Assembly: GCA_029855935.1 (NCBI GenBank)
Contig: JAGSHN010000019.1
Coordinates: 1 to 64,000 of the forward strand
DNA length: 64,000 nt
Origin: Candidatus Thorarchaeota archaeon
GTDB taxonomy: Archaea > Asgardarchaeota > Thorarchaeia > Thorarchaeales > Thorarchaeaceae
Reading direction: 5' to 3'
The notes below the pieces were generated by a model, which saw nothing but the letters and a program-made list of their open reading frames with translations, searched no databases and was not told where the DNA came from. This document shows, piece by piece, positions 57,349-64,000 of the stretch; within the stretch, counting starts at the first letter, position 1; every line of letters starts with the position of its first letter. A program made the position numbers and the translations under genes.

Positions 57349-57822
57349 TTGCCCGACGAAGAGATTGACGAGAAAGAGCTCGCAAAGGCGCTTAAGGGCA
57401 AGACGCTACAGGTATACTGGTATATGCTACGTCATCCCGAGCCGCTGACCGCCAGAGAGATTCAGCGTGGCACACGCCTGTCTAGTCCCTCCTTGTCAAT
57501 GCATCATCTAGAACGTCTGCGTGCGCTCGGACTTGTGGACAAGAACGTCCACGGGGAGTATACGGTCAGGCGTGATGTGCGTGTTGGAGTGCTGAAGCTC
57601 TTTGTTGGTCGTGGTCGTCTGATGGTCCCCCGCTTTCTCTTCTATGCCACCTTCTTCTCATCGATAACCGCCGCACTGCTCACTGTCATCATACTCACGT
57701 GGAGCATCGCCGAGTGGGTCGCTGCCACCTTTGTGGCGCTGGAGATCCTGACGTGCCTCATACTGTGGACCGAGGCATTTCGCATATGGAGAGAACAACC
57801 TTTTCCGGAGGGTGAGGATTGA
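57349..57822 (+). CDS. winged-helix regulator with two membrane helices
   Basis: The 157-residue protein starts at TTG 57349. A winged helix (K-T-L-Q-V-Y-W-Y-M-L-R-H-P, T-A-R-E-I-Q-R-G-T, S-S-P-S-L-S-M-H-H-L-E-R-L-R-A-L-G-L) spans about 15-75. Two hydrophobic helices at about 99-120 and 126-145 put it in the membrane with the DNA-binding part inside. Its stop overlaps the TTG start of the next gene, which encodes an extracellular protein. A one-component membrane regulator that reads its partner is a reasonable guess. Confidence 0.75.
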   Translation: MPDEEIDEKELAKALKGKTLQVYWYMLRHPEPLTAREIQRGTRLSSPSLSMHHLERLRALGLVDKNVHGEYTVRRDVRVGVLKLFVGRGRLMVPRFLFYATFFSSITAALLTVIILTWSIAEWVAATFVALEILTCLILWTEAFRIWREQPFPEGED

Positions 57823-58844
57823 GTACTACGGTTAGAACTATCTGTCTTCTGACACACCGTTATGGTGTGAACATAAGACAGGGCATATTCCGTCTGAGGC
57901 GCAGCAGACGCATTGCACCGCTTATGGTGCTGATGCTGTCCATCGCACTGGCCAGTGCACTTGCCGTCCCGCTGGCCACAGAGACCACGACGGTGTCTTC
58001 TACAGCTCCGGTGAGAGAGGTGATGGGGGCTGCTGGCACCCCGAATGTCACACTCACCTATAACTCTCTGTGGAATCAGACAGAGTCGCCAGTCCACTCT
58101 GGTGATCGCATCGAGGGTGACCATATTGTCCTATTTGCTCGCTGGAGCCCTGCTTCTTCTGTCAACTCCTCAACGATTGAGGTCAATGCGACAGTCGTTC
58201 CAACGGTGATATGCGCGACGAACGACTCTGCGGTCGTGTCCGTAGACACGCGGGCGCTGGGAAACAACTTCACCTGCACGATCAATATGACCGCTCATTT
58301 GGCGAATGGGTCCGTCGTATACCAGCTTGTGGAGGACGTCTTCCTTGGGAACTTCTTCACCCCGCACGTGACAGTGGTCACTCCCAACGGTGGTGAGGTA
58401 TGGACCGGTGTCAACAACATCACGTGGGTCGCGTGGGACAACAACACCGAGGAGACACTGACCTTCGAGGTGCTGCTCTCATCTGATGGCGGCAAGACCT
58501 TCGAGTTGATAGCAAGCAAGATAACGGTCACTTGGTACGAATGGAACTGCACTCCCTTCTATCATCTCGACACCTATATGGTCAAGGTGCGAGTGACCGA
58601 CGGGATCTACTGGTCAGAGGACACATCTGATGGCCTCTTTTCGGCAGGTGAGGTGCCTGTTCCGACAACAACCACCACTACCACCACTACCACCACGACA
58701 ACCAGTACAACGCCCACGACGAGTACTACCACAACAACCACTGCGCCAATTACTGAGCCTGCCATCATGTTCCTCGCTGCCGTGATGATCGTCGCCTCAG
58801 TCTTTGCTGTGGCCGCATACTACTCCGCCCGCCAGTGGATGTGA
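57819..58844 (+). CDS. membrane-anchored surface protein with Ig-like domain and Thr-rich stalk
   Basis: The 341-residue protein starts at a TTG that overlaps the previous stop (TTGA), so the two are translationally coupled. A signal peptide or anchor lies near 36-50. An outer region follows with many N-x-T/S sites and an Ig-like domain containing N-G-G-E-V-W-T-G-V-N-N-I-T-W-V (about 190-205). A Thr-rich stalk (about 282-307) comes next, then a C-terminal helix (about 315-336) with R-Q-W-M inside. The stalk may be O-glycosylated. It is likely a surface-layer-associated protein. Confidence 0.78.
   Translation: MSTTVRTICLLTHRYGVNIRQGIFRLRRSRRIAPLMVLMLSIALASALAVPLATETTTVSSTAPVREVMGAAGTPNVTLTYNSLWNQTESPVHSGDRIEGDHIVLFARWSPASSVNSSTIEVNATVVPTVICATNDSAVVSVDTRALGNNFTCTINMTAHLANGSVVYQLVEDVFLGNFFTPHVTVVTPNGGEVWTGVNNITWVAWDNNTEETLTFEVLLSSDGGKTFELIASKITVTWYEWNCTPFYHLDTYMVKVRVTDGIYWSEDTSDGLFSAGEVPVPTTTTTTTTTTTTTSTTPTTSTTTTTTAPITEPAIMFLAAVMIVASVFAVAAYYSARQWM
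58664..58745 (+). repeat. ACC/ACA/ACT microsatellite encoding the Thr-rich stalk
   Basis: About 26 nearly uninterrupted Thr codons (ACC, ACA, ACT, ACG) with a few Ser and Pro codons form a simple-sequence tract inside the surface protein gene. Such tracts change length by replication slippage, so stalk length may vary among strains. Confidence 0.7.
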
Positions 58845-58925
58845 CACTCTGACAGGCTGACAGATGGTCATCCACGTGGACGAAGATGCTACACAAGGCA
58901 ACACTAGGTCATAGGCGATGGCATC

Positions 58926-59828
58926 TCATTGGCCAAGGATGCGGCTGAGGAGGTCCTCGGTACTGATGACATGCTTGTGTAGACCCAGCTGTTCTGGCTC
59001 AAGGCCGAGCGCCAGCCCCAGAAGCTGTGTATAGTAGAGCACCGGCAGGTTGTACCTGTTCTCGCCGAGTTCCTTGTTGAGCTGCAGTTGTGAGAACTCG
59101 AACTGTAGATGACAGAAGGAACACACGTTGATGACAGCGTCTACTCCCGCAGCCATCATATTGTCGAGCTTCTCTCTGGCGATGTCAACGCTCACGGGCG
59201 CATTGCTCCCACGGACGCCGCCGCCCGCACCACAGCACATGAACTTGTCCCGGTACTGCACACTCTCTGCACCGGTCGCCTCCACGAGTTCATCAAGGAA
59301 CCTGTGCCTCTGAGTTCTTCTCCAAGGCCTGTTCTTGCTCGGTTTGAGCAGATGACACCCATAGTGGACCGCCACTCTGAGGCCCCTCAGTGGTCGCTTG
59401 ACGAGTTCCCGTATTCTGTCCAGCCCGACGTCGAAGTAGATTACCTCGATGAGATGTCGGGCATCCACGTTCCCGGTGAACTTGATACCAAGCCCCTTGA
59501 AGACCCTCTGAACCTCTGCGAGCCGTTCAGGATGCTCGTGCAGCTCTGCAAGGGTTTCCTTGAATGTGCCATAGCACCCGTTGCAGCCAGTGATGATGTC
59601 GTGTCCGGCCTGCTCGGCAAGGGCGAGATTCCGGGAGGCCAGAGCAAGCCAGGTCGGCTCGTCAAACGACCTGATTACACCGGGTGCAGGGCAGCAACTG
59701 GCCCCTTGGAGATCCTCGAGCTCAATGCCAATGCGTGGCAGGACCTCCCTGATACTCTTCTCCACGTTTGGAAAACGATTCGGCATCACGCAGCCGAGAA
59801 AGAATGAATACGTTCTGCTCTCAGTCAT
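58926..59828 (-). CDS. hdrB: heterodisulfide reductase subunit B-like protein (CCG domains), copy 1
   Basis: The 300-residue protein has two CCG motifs that bind special [4Fe-4S] clusters. The first is C-V-M-P then C-C-P-A-P-G and G-C-N-G-C. The second is G-C-H, then M-C-C-G-A-G-G-G, then V-C-S-F-C. HdrB reduces a disulfide or related electron acceptor. It overlaps hdrC by 4 bases and completes an hdrCB pair on the minus strand. The copy at 62288 has the same layout. The acceptor need not be CoM-S-S-CoB, since no methanogenesis genes are here. Confidence 0.9.
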   Translation of the reverse strand: MTESRTYSFFLGCVMPNRFPNVEKSIREVLPRIGIELEDLQGASCCPAPGVIRSFDEPTWLALASRNLALAEQAGHDIITGCNGCYGTFKETLAELHEHPERLAEVQRVFKGLGIKFTGNVDARHLIEVIYFDVGLDRIRELVKRPLRGLRVAVHYGCHLLKPSKNRPWRRTQRHRFLDELVEATGAESVQYRDKFMCCGAGGGVRGSNAPVSVDIAREKLDNMMAAGVDAVINVCSFCHLQFEFSQLQLNKELGENRYNLPVLYYTQLLGLALGLEPEQLGLHKHVISTEDLLSRILGQ

Positions 59829-60376
59829 TGACCGGACTCCTCCGTGCTCTCAATGAGGTCGATAAAGCCGGTCCTCCGCATTATCTCCTGGACCTGTTCC
59901 AGAGCCTCCCCGCTGGAGTGTGTCGTCGGCGGAATCTCCTGAAGCCCGAGCTCCCTGCGCATCTCCCGGTTCGCGTCGTCAAGTGGTACTGCGTGTCCGG
60001 TCTTGATCAGCTTCCGCGACGCCTTTCTGTGCTGAGGCAGCATAAAGCCCTCCTCCACGGCCATGTTCCTCATTATGATGATTGCATCAGTCACCTTGAT
60101 CTGTCGCGGACAGCGTTCGAGGCATGTGAGGCACGTTGCGCACAGCCACAGATCGGGGGACGTGAGCACCTCCTCTTTCAGTCCGAGAAGTGCCTTCCTG
60201 ATTATCTCCCGCGTTCTGAAGGCCGTTCTTCTGCCGCTGGGACAGACACTGGAACACGTGCCGCACTGAATACAGGTACGTATCCTATCAGCCCCAGCCT
60301 CAACAAGGGTGTCCACAAACTTCGGGTCAATGTCCTCATCATCAATGATATCGCGGACAATAGTGGAGTCGGTCAT
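59825..60376 (-). CDS. hdrC: heterodisulfide reductase subunit C-like iron-sulfur protein, copy 1
   Basis: The 183-residue protein carries two [4Fe-4S] motifs: C-I-Q-C-G-T-C-S-S-V-C-P and C-A-T-C-L-T-C-L-E-R-C-P. Helical parts before and after match HdrC. ATG at 60376 starts M-T-D-S-T-I-V-R-D. It is translationally coupled to hdrB (4-base overlap). It connects HdrA electrons to HdrB. A radical SAM gene lies upstream on the same strand, 85 bases away. Confidence 0.9.
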   Translation of the reverse strand: MTDSTIVRDIIDDEDIDPKFVDTLVEAGADRIRTCIQCGTCSSVCPSGRRTAFRTREIIRKALLGLKEEVLTSPDLWLCATCLTCLERCPRQIKVTDAIIIMRNMAVEEGFMLPQHRKASRKLIKTGHAVPLDDANREMRRELGLQEIPPTTHSSGEALEQVQEIMRRTGFIDLIESTEESGQ

Positions 60377-60461
60377 CAGGAACCCTCAACGCTTGTACTG
60401 GCGTGGAAGCGCGGCTATCAAGACGATATAAGCCTTCAGTACGGAAGTGCTGTTCTGATGC

Positions 60462-61544
60462 TCACTCGATATCGTACTCTGCGTCCGACAGTAGACCCAC
60501 ATTTCCCACTCGGACGTTTGTCAGACCCGCCTCTCTTGCCACCTCGGCGGCTCTTCTTGCGTGCCTTCTGCTGGTCCTTGGAAGATCTGTCATATGGTGG
60601 TGTGGGGTGAAGCCCAGCAGGGCTGTAGGAATGGTTGGATCGCAGGATGCAATGAACTGGCACAGCTGGCGGACCTCGTGAAGACCGACGTAGCCCGGCA
60701 CAAGCAGAATACTGGCCACTAGAAACTCGCCATCCCTGTTCCTTCCTCTTCCGGCGAGCGTTCTGAAGTTCTTGAGGACCAAGTCATTTCTGACGCCTGT
60801 GAGGGCGGTGTATATCTGCGGGGAGAATGCCTTGAGGTCGAACTTGATGGTCCCTCCAGTAGACTCCACCATATCTGCGATTCTGTCGAGCCACTTGAAG
60901 GAGATGTTTCCATTGGTCTCGTAGCAGACCCGGACGAGTCGCTCCTCGTTTAGGAGGCGGGCGGTCTCCAGTGAGTGGGCTGCGTTGCACGCAGGGTCGC
61001 CCCCAAAGAAGCAGACGCAGGCTGTGGCGGTGTCTGACACAGCGGCCAGTCCAGCAGCGGTCATCCGAGGTCGCCCTGTGACCATCATCTCCTTGTACGA
61101 CTCGTTCTGACAGAAGAGGCAGTCGGAGTTGCACGAGCCGTAGAAGACTGCCAGATTCTTGAGACGTCTTCCATCGCGCGACAGCCCGCTCTTAGTAGTG
61201 ACAGGGCACACCCAGTCGGCGACGCAATTTGTCGGGAGCGGGTCAAAGTACCATGAGACAATGGCCTCATCTGGATATCTCTCGACAACTCTTCCATCAC
61301 GTACCGTGAAGGAACCGCAGAAGCCAATCTCTCCCTCACTCAGCCTACAATGGTTACCGCACTCAGGACAGACATACTGCCCATCTGTCGGAGGCCTCGG
61401 AATCAGCCCCGCACGGGCCCGAAGGCTGGCGTGTGTGTCCACTGCTGTATTGACGAGGGTGCTGTCCTCTCTGTAGCACGCCCCACATCGTCCGAGGACG
61501 GATGCCGCCAGCGCCTCACGGTCCGGGTGCGCTGCACAGAACAT
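60462..61544 (-). CDS. radical SAM protein (PflA/AmmeMemoRadiSam-like) between two hdrCB pairs
   Basis: The 360-residue enzyme has the cluster C-x3-C-x2-C in G-S-C-N-S-D-C-L-F-C-Q-N. An earlier Cys-rich head holds C-P-E-C-G-N-H-C-R-L-S-E-G-E-I-G-F-C, the form seen in PflA-like (COG1180/2108-type) activating enzymes. It has C-F-F-G-G-D-P in place of G-G-E-P. Such proteins activate glycyl radical enzymes or act in unknown modifications. It sits between two hdrCB pairs in a divergent arrangement, so a role with Hdr partners is possible. The start is ATG 61544. Confidence 0.82.
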   Translation of the reverse strand: MFCAAHPDREALAASVLGRCGACYREDSTLVNTAVDTHASLRARAGLIPRPPTDGQYVCPECGNHCRLSEGEIGFCGSFTVRDGRVVERYPDEAIVSWYFDPLPTNCVADWVCPVTTKSGLSRDGRRLKNLAVFYGSCNSDCLFCQNESYKEMMVTGRPRMTAAGLAAVSDTATACVCFFGGDPACNAAHSLETARLLNEERLVRVCYETNGNISFKWLDRIADMVESTGGTIKFDLKAFSPQIYTALTGVRNDLVLKNFRTLAGRGRNRDGEFLVASILLVPGYVGLHEVRQLCQFIASCDPTIPTALLGFTPHHHMTDLPRTSRRHARRAAEVAREAGLTNVRVGNVGLLSDAEYDIE

Positions 61545-61652
61545 AGTGGGCTCTGTATGCCCGGAAGCAATCTAATGTTTTGCCCTGTTCTAGGCCACTT
61601 CTTGGTGCCCCCTCCAGACGCTCAGACCGACAACGTGTCTTGCCCTTTGGTA

Positions 61653-62291
61653 ATGGATTTAAGGCCGGAAGCAGAGTTGACCAGAGCAGTCGGTGGAACA
61701 ACATTGACGAGCCCTGAAACAGAGTCGGCAGTCATCATCGATGAGCCTGACACCTCGTTTGTCGAGATGATAAAGCGCACAGGTGGTCCGAACGTCCAGA
61801 ACTGTTTTCAGTGCGGCACATGTAGCGGGAGCTGCCCCGCTGGGGCCCGGACGAACTATCTGGTCCGTCTGATCATAAGGAAAGCGCTGCTGGGCCTCAA
61901 AGAGGAGGTCATCTCGGCGCCAGAGCTGTGGTACTGTACCACGTGTTACACGTGTCAGGACCGCTGTCCTCAGGAGGTCAATCCGACGGACGTGATCAAG
62001 GCCATCCGCAACATTGCCGTGGCCGAGGGTTATATGCTGGACAATCACAGAAAGACCGCCGCAAAGGTCGTCGATGCTGGTCATGCTGTCCCCCTCGACA
62101 AGGACACCTGGAGAAAGCTTCGCGAGTCGGTCGGGCTTGAGCCAGTCCCGCCGAACGCCAGCGGCAATCCTTGGGCCATAGAGGAGATACGCAAGATCAC
62201 GAGAAAGAGTGGCTTCGACTCACTCATCGGCTATGAGGAGATGCGTCGGGCTGCGGAGGAGAAGGCTCGCCAGAAGGCCAAGAAGGGGTGA
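61653..62291 (+). CDS. hdrC: heterodisulfide reductase subunit C-like iron-sulfur protein, copy 2
   Basis: The frame is open from 61350, but coding sequence begins later. The ATG at 61653 gives 212 residues. The TTG at 61704 (L-T-S-P-E-T-E-S-A-V-I-I-D) aligns with the N-terminus of the copy at 59825 and lies about 45 bases after a TTTAAGG box, so it may be the real start. The clusters are C-F-Q-C-G-T-C-S-G-S-C-P and C-T-T-C-Y-T-C-Q-D-R-C-P. It overlaps hdrB by 4 bases. The copy is about 50% alike to copy 1 by eye, a duplication. Confidence 0.88.
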   Translation: MDLRPEAELTRAVGGTTLTSPETESAVIIDEPDTSFVEMIKRTGGPNVQNCFQCGTCSGSCPAGARTNYLVRLIIRKALLGLKEEVISAPELWYCTTCYTCQDRCPQEVNPTDVIKAIRNIAVAEGYMLDNHRKTAAKVVDAGHAVPLDKDTWRKLRESVGLEPVPPNASGNPWAIEEIRKITRKSGFDSLIGYEEMRRAAEEKARQKAKKG

Positions 62292-63214
62292 TTTCACGGA
62301 TGGCACGGCCCAAATTCTATCACTTCTTGGGATGCATCATCCCGCACAGATATCCCAGCATCGAGAGAGCTGCGAGGCTCGTCTTTGAGGACCTCGGTGT
62401 CGAGCTTCTCGATATGGTGGGCGCGACGTGCTGTCCCGCCCCGGGTGTGTTCGGCTCTTTCGACCGCGTGACGTGGGCCAGCATTGCAGCGCGCAATCTC
62501 ACCATTGCTGAGGCTGGTGGTCATCCGATCACTACTGGCTGCAACGGCTGTTTCGCGAGCCTTTGGGACGCGAACCATGAACTGCACGTGGACGAGGAGC
62601 TTCGGAAGAGGGTCAACGAGAACCTTGCCGAGATTGGACGCGAGTTCAAAGGCACTATTGAGGTCACCCACTATGTCGATGTGCTTGTGAACACCGTGGG
62701 TCTGGATGAGGTGCGCCGACACGTGGTCCGTCCCCTTGAGGGTGTCAGGATGGCACTTCATCCCGGTTGTCACTGGATGCGTCCGCGCGCACTGAAGAAG
62801 AAGGACAATTCTGAGCGACCACGCATATTTCGCGAGCTCTGCGAGACCTCGGGCGCTGAGTACGTTCCCTACAAGGACGAACTGATATGCTGTGGCGCAG
62901 GTGGTGCCGTAAGGACCGCGGATCTCAAGGTGTCACTTGACTTTACAAAGCAGAAGTTCGAGAGCATAGAGGAGGCGGGTGGCGCCGACATAATCGTCAC
63001 GCCTTGCCCGTTCTGCGAACTTCAACTCGACCTAGGCCAAGTCGAGATTCAGAAGAACTTCGGAGTGGAGTTCACATACGATGTTCTTCACGTGATGGAG
63101 CTTCTTGCTCTCGCGTTCGGTCATGAGCCCGGTGAGTTTGGACTGAAGACGCACCTGCAGTATCTGCAGCGGAAGTCGGAGCCACGCTGGGAGCGTCTGG
63201 GTGTCAAGGCGTAA
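62288..63214 (+). CDS. hdrB: heterodisulfide reductase subunit B-like protein (CCG domains), copy 2
   Basis: The 308-residue protein starts at GTG 62288, overlapping the hdrC stop (GTGA); ATG 62300 is an alternative. CCG site 1 is G-C-I-I-P...C-C-P-A-P-G...G-C-N-G-C. CCG site 2 is G-C-H, I-C-C-G-A-G-G-A-V, P-C-P-F-C. HdrA begins 390 bases downstream on the same strand, so this pair with HdrA may form a complete HdrABC. The gap to HdrA holds stem-loops. The C-terminus extends further than in copy 1. Confidence 0.9.
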   Translation: MISRMARPKFYHFLGCIIPHRYPSIERAARLVFEDLGVELLDMVGATCCPAPGVFGSFDRVTWASIAARNLTIAEAGGHPITTGCNGCFASLWDANHELHVDEELRKRVNENLAEIGREFKGTIEVTHYVDVLVNTVGLDEVRRHVVRPLEGVRMALHPGCHWMRPRALKKKDNSERPRIFRELCETSGAEYVPYKDELICCGAGGAVRTADLKVSLDFTKQKFESIEEAGGADIIVTPCPFCELQLDLGQVEIQKNFGVEFTYDVLHVMELLALAFGHEPGEFGLKTHLQYLQRKSEPRWERLGVKA

Positions 63215-63226
63215 TAAATGCGTAGA

Positions 63227-63372
63227 GAGGCAGAGTCTCGACCCTGGGGCCTACCTCTCTGCCTCACCTCAGGTAATCACTCGGTGTCAGTCGCTATCAG
63301 GCGATGACTGAGTCTGCACCTCCACTCGTGCAAGATCTGTCTCCTCCTCGTAGGTCCGGCCATTGGACCTAC
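63227..63372 (+). other. cluster of three hairpins between hdrB and hdrA
   Basis: The 389-base gap contains three stem-loops in a row. GAGGCAGAG/CTCTGCCTC spans 63227-63265. TCAGTC with GACTGA and inner GC pairs spans 63287-63311. GTAGGTCC/GGACCTAC spans 63350-63372 with a 7-base loop and flanking CTC/GAG. It is likely a structured RNA, a transcript end of hdrCB, or a regulatory leader of hdrA. No tRNA or known riboswitch signature was recognised. An AT-rich box (TTTTATCG, 63550-63557) precedes hdrA. Confidence 0.45.
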
Positions 63373-63603
63373 ACCGAGAGAGATACGCACGCGTATACCT
63401 TCTCGTCGCTCTCATCTGTCTGCGTCCCAACAGGTATTCTTGACCTCATCATATAGAAATCCTTCGGACTCGAAAGGCCTGTCTAGTCTTTGTCACACTG
63501 CTCTGATGATGTGTCACAGGACCTCAGACGCACGGCGCGACAACTAACCTTTTATCGTGCAAATTCGACCACTGAGGCTATCACGGACGGAGTGACCTCA
63601 GAT

Positions 63604-64000
63604 ATGGCGGCGACTGCAACCAAGCCGGTCGTTGTGATCGGCGCAGGGATTGCTGGCATCAGAGCAGCGCTCGACCTTGCGGACACAGGCATCAAGGTCT
63701 ATCTTGTGGAGCGAAATCCGTCGATTGGCGGCCACATGTCACAGCTTGACAAGACCTTTCCGACCCTTGACTGCAGCATGTGTATAATGGGTCCGTGGAT
63801 GGTCGACTGTTCACGGCACCCCAATATCGAGATACTCTCCTATTCCGAGGTCGTCGAGGTATCTGGTCAGCGTGGTGACTTCAAGGTCCGCGTGCTGAGG
63901 CACAATCGTCGTGTGGACCCTGACAGGTGCACTGGCTGCGGCGACTGTCAGCGAGTCTGTCCAATCGAGGTGCCAAACGAGTACGACCTTGGCCTAAAGA
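63604..64000 (+). CDS. hdrA: heterodisulfide reductase subunit A, N-terminal part, cut by the window edge
   Basis: The frame runs off the right end. The visible 132 residues hold the FAD motif V-V-V-I-G-A-G-I-A-G-I-R-A-A, V-E-R-N-P-S-I-G-G-H-M-S-Q-L-D, F-P-T-L-D-C-S-M-C-I-M and C-T-G-C-G-D-C-Q-R-V-C-P, the standard HdrA N-terminus with FeS cluster and FAD site. HdrA is the flavin core that can split electron pairs between ferredoxin and a disulfide. ATG 63604 is preceded by GTGACCTCAGAT and an AT-rich box. Confidence 0.93.
   Translation, partial: MAATATKPVVVIGAGIAGIRAALDLADTGIKVYLVERNPSIGGHMSQLDKTFPTLDCSMCIMGPWMVDCSRHPNIEILSYSEVVEVSGQRGDFKVRVLRHNRRVDPDRCTGCGDCQRVCPIEVPNEYDLGLK

Noticed and set aside
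58664-58745. Treating the ACC/ACA tract as a CRISPR or satellite element
   Set aside because: It is in frame inside a surface-protein gene and encodes a Thr-rich stalk with degenerate codons.

Overview
The window reads as a piece of an archaeal chromosome. The pointers are an archaeal lipid-type geranylgeranyl reductase, HdrA/B/C heterodisulfide-reductase modules, a ferredoxin-dependent 2-oxoacid oxidoreductase, a group 4 membrane [NiFe]-hydrogenase, AT-rich TATA-like boxes about 25-40 bases before several genes, short purine-rich ribosome binding sites and GTG/TTG starts. The three leucine-rich-repeat proteins built on a D-L-S/T-P-L core resemble proteins I associate with Asgard archaea (Thorarchaeia or Heimdallarchaeia). 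That placement is an inference: no classical eukaryotic signature protein and no rRNA or tRNA gene is visible.

Layout. Positions 1-2.45 kb hold small membrane or secreted proteins, a CopD-like membrane protein with a striking upstream inverted repeat, and a PadR regulator. Positions 2.45-18.1 kb form a gene-sparse accessory island with long non-coding gaps. It contains a beta-propeller protein, orphan membrane proteins, a HEPN-like protein, an LRR protein, an EVE/PUA-like protein, an AbiTii-like protein, a double DUF2284 protein, and a radical SAM + HD-domain operon. It also holds debris: a frameshifted type I restriction HsdR tail, an LRR gene fragment and a possible decayed TFB. Positions 18.1-34 kb are dense housekeeping and accessory genes: NYN nuclease, geranylgeranyl reductase, PH-domain protein + HTH regulator, two tandem SLC13/ArsB-type permeases, a zinc-finger NYN protein, a short bacterial-type alanyl-tRNA synthetase, metallophosphoesterase, FAD-linked oxidase and MBL hydrolase.

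Positions 34-48.5 kb carry a long minus-strand run: two LRR proteins, methyltransferase, secreted protein, two-domain winged-helix regulator, ferredoxin, acyl-CoA dehydrogenase and a zinc protein. After a divergent epimerase/MarR pair comes subtilase, regulator, secreted protein and adenosylhomocysteinase. The pair 'secreted DxDxDG protein then two-domain winged-helix regulator' occurs twice in the same order and orientation, and a third regulator of this kind lies at 47.6 kb.

Positions 48.6-64 kb are energy metabolism. A six-gene complex (NuoA-like, small subunit, 30-kDa subunit, large subunit, NuoH-like, ferredoxin) keeps all four [NiFe] cysteines, so it is a hydrogenase and not a true complex I, yet it includes a NuoA homologue. 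Next come a korDABC operon, two hdrCB pairs flanking a radical SAM gene, and the start of hdrA at the right edge. Together they suggest ferredoxin reduced by 2-oxoacid (and perhaps acyl-CoA) oxidation, with electrons disposed of through H2 evolution and Hdr-based electron transfer.
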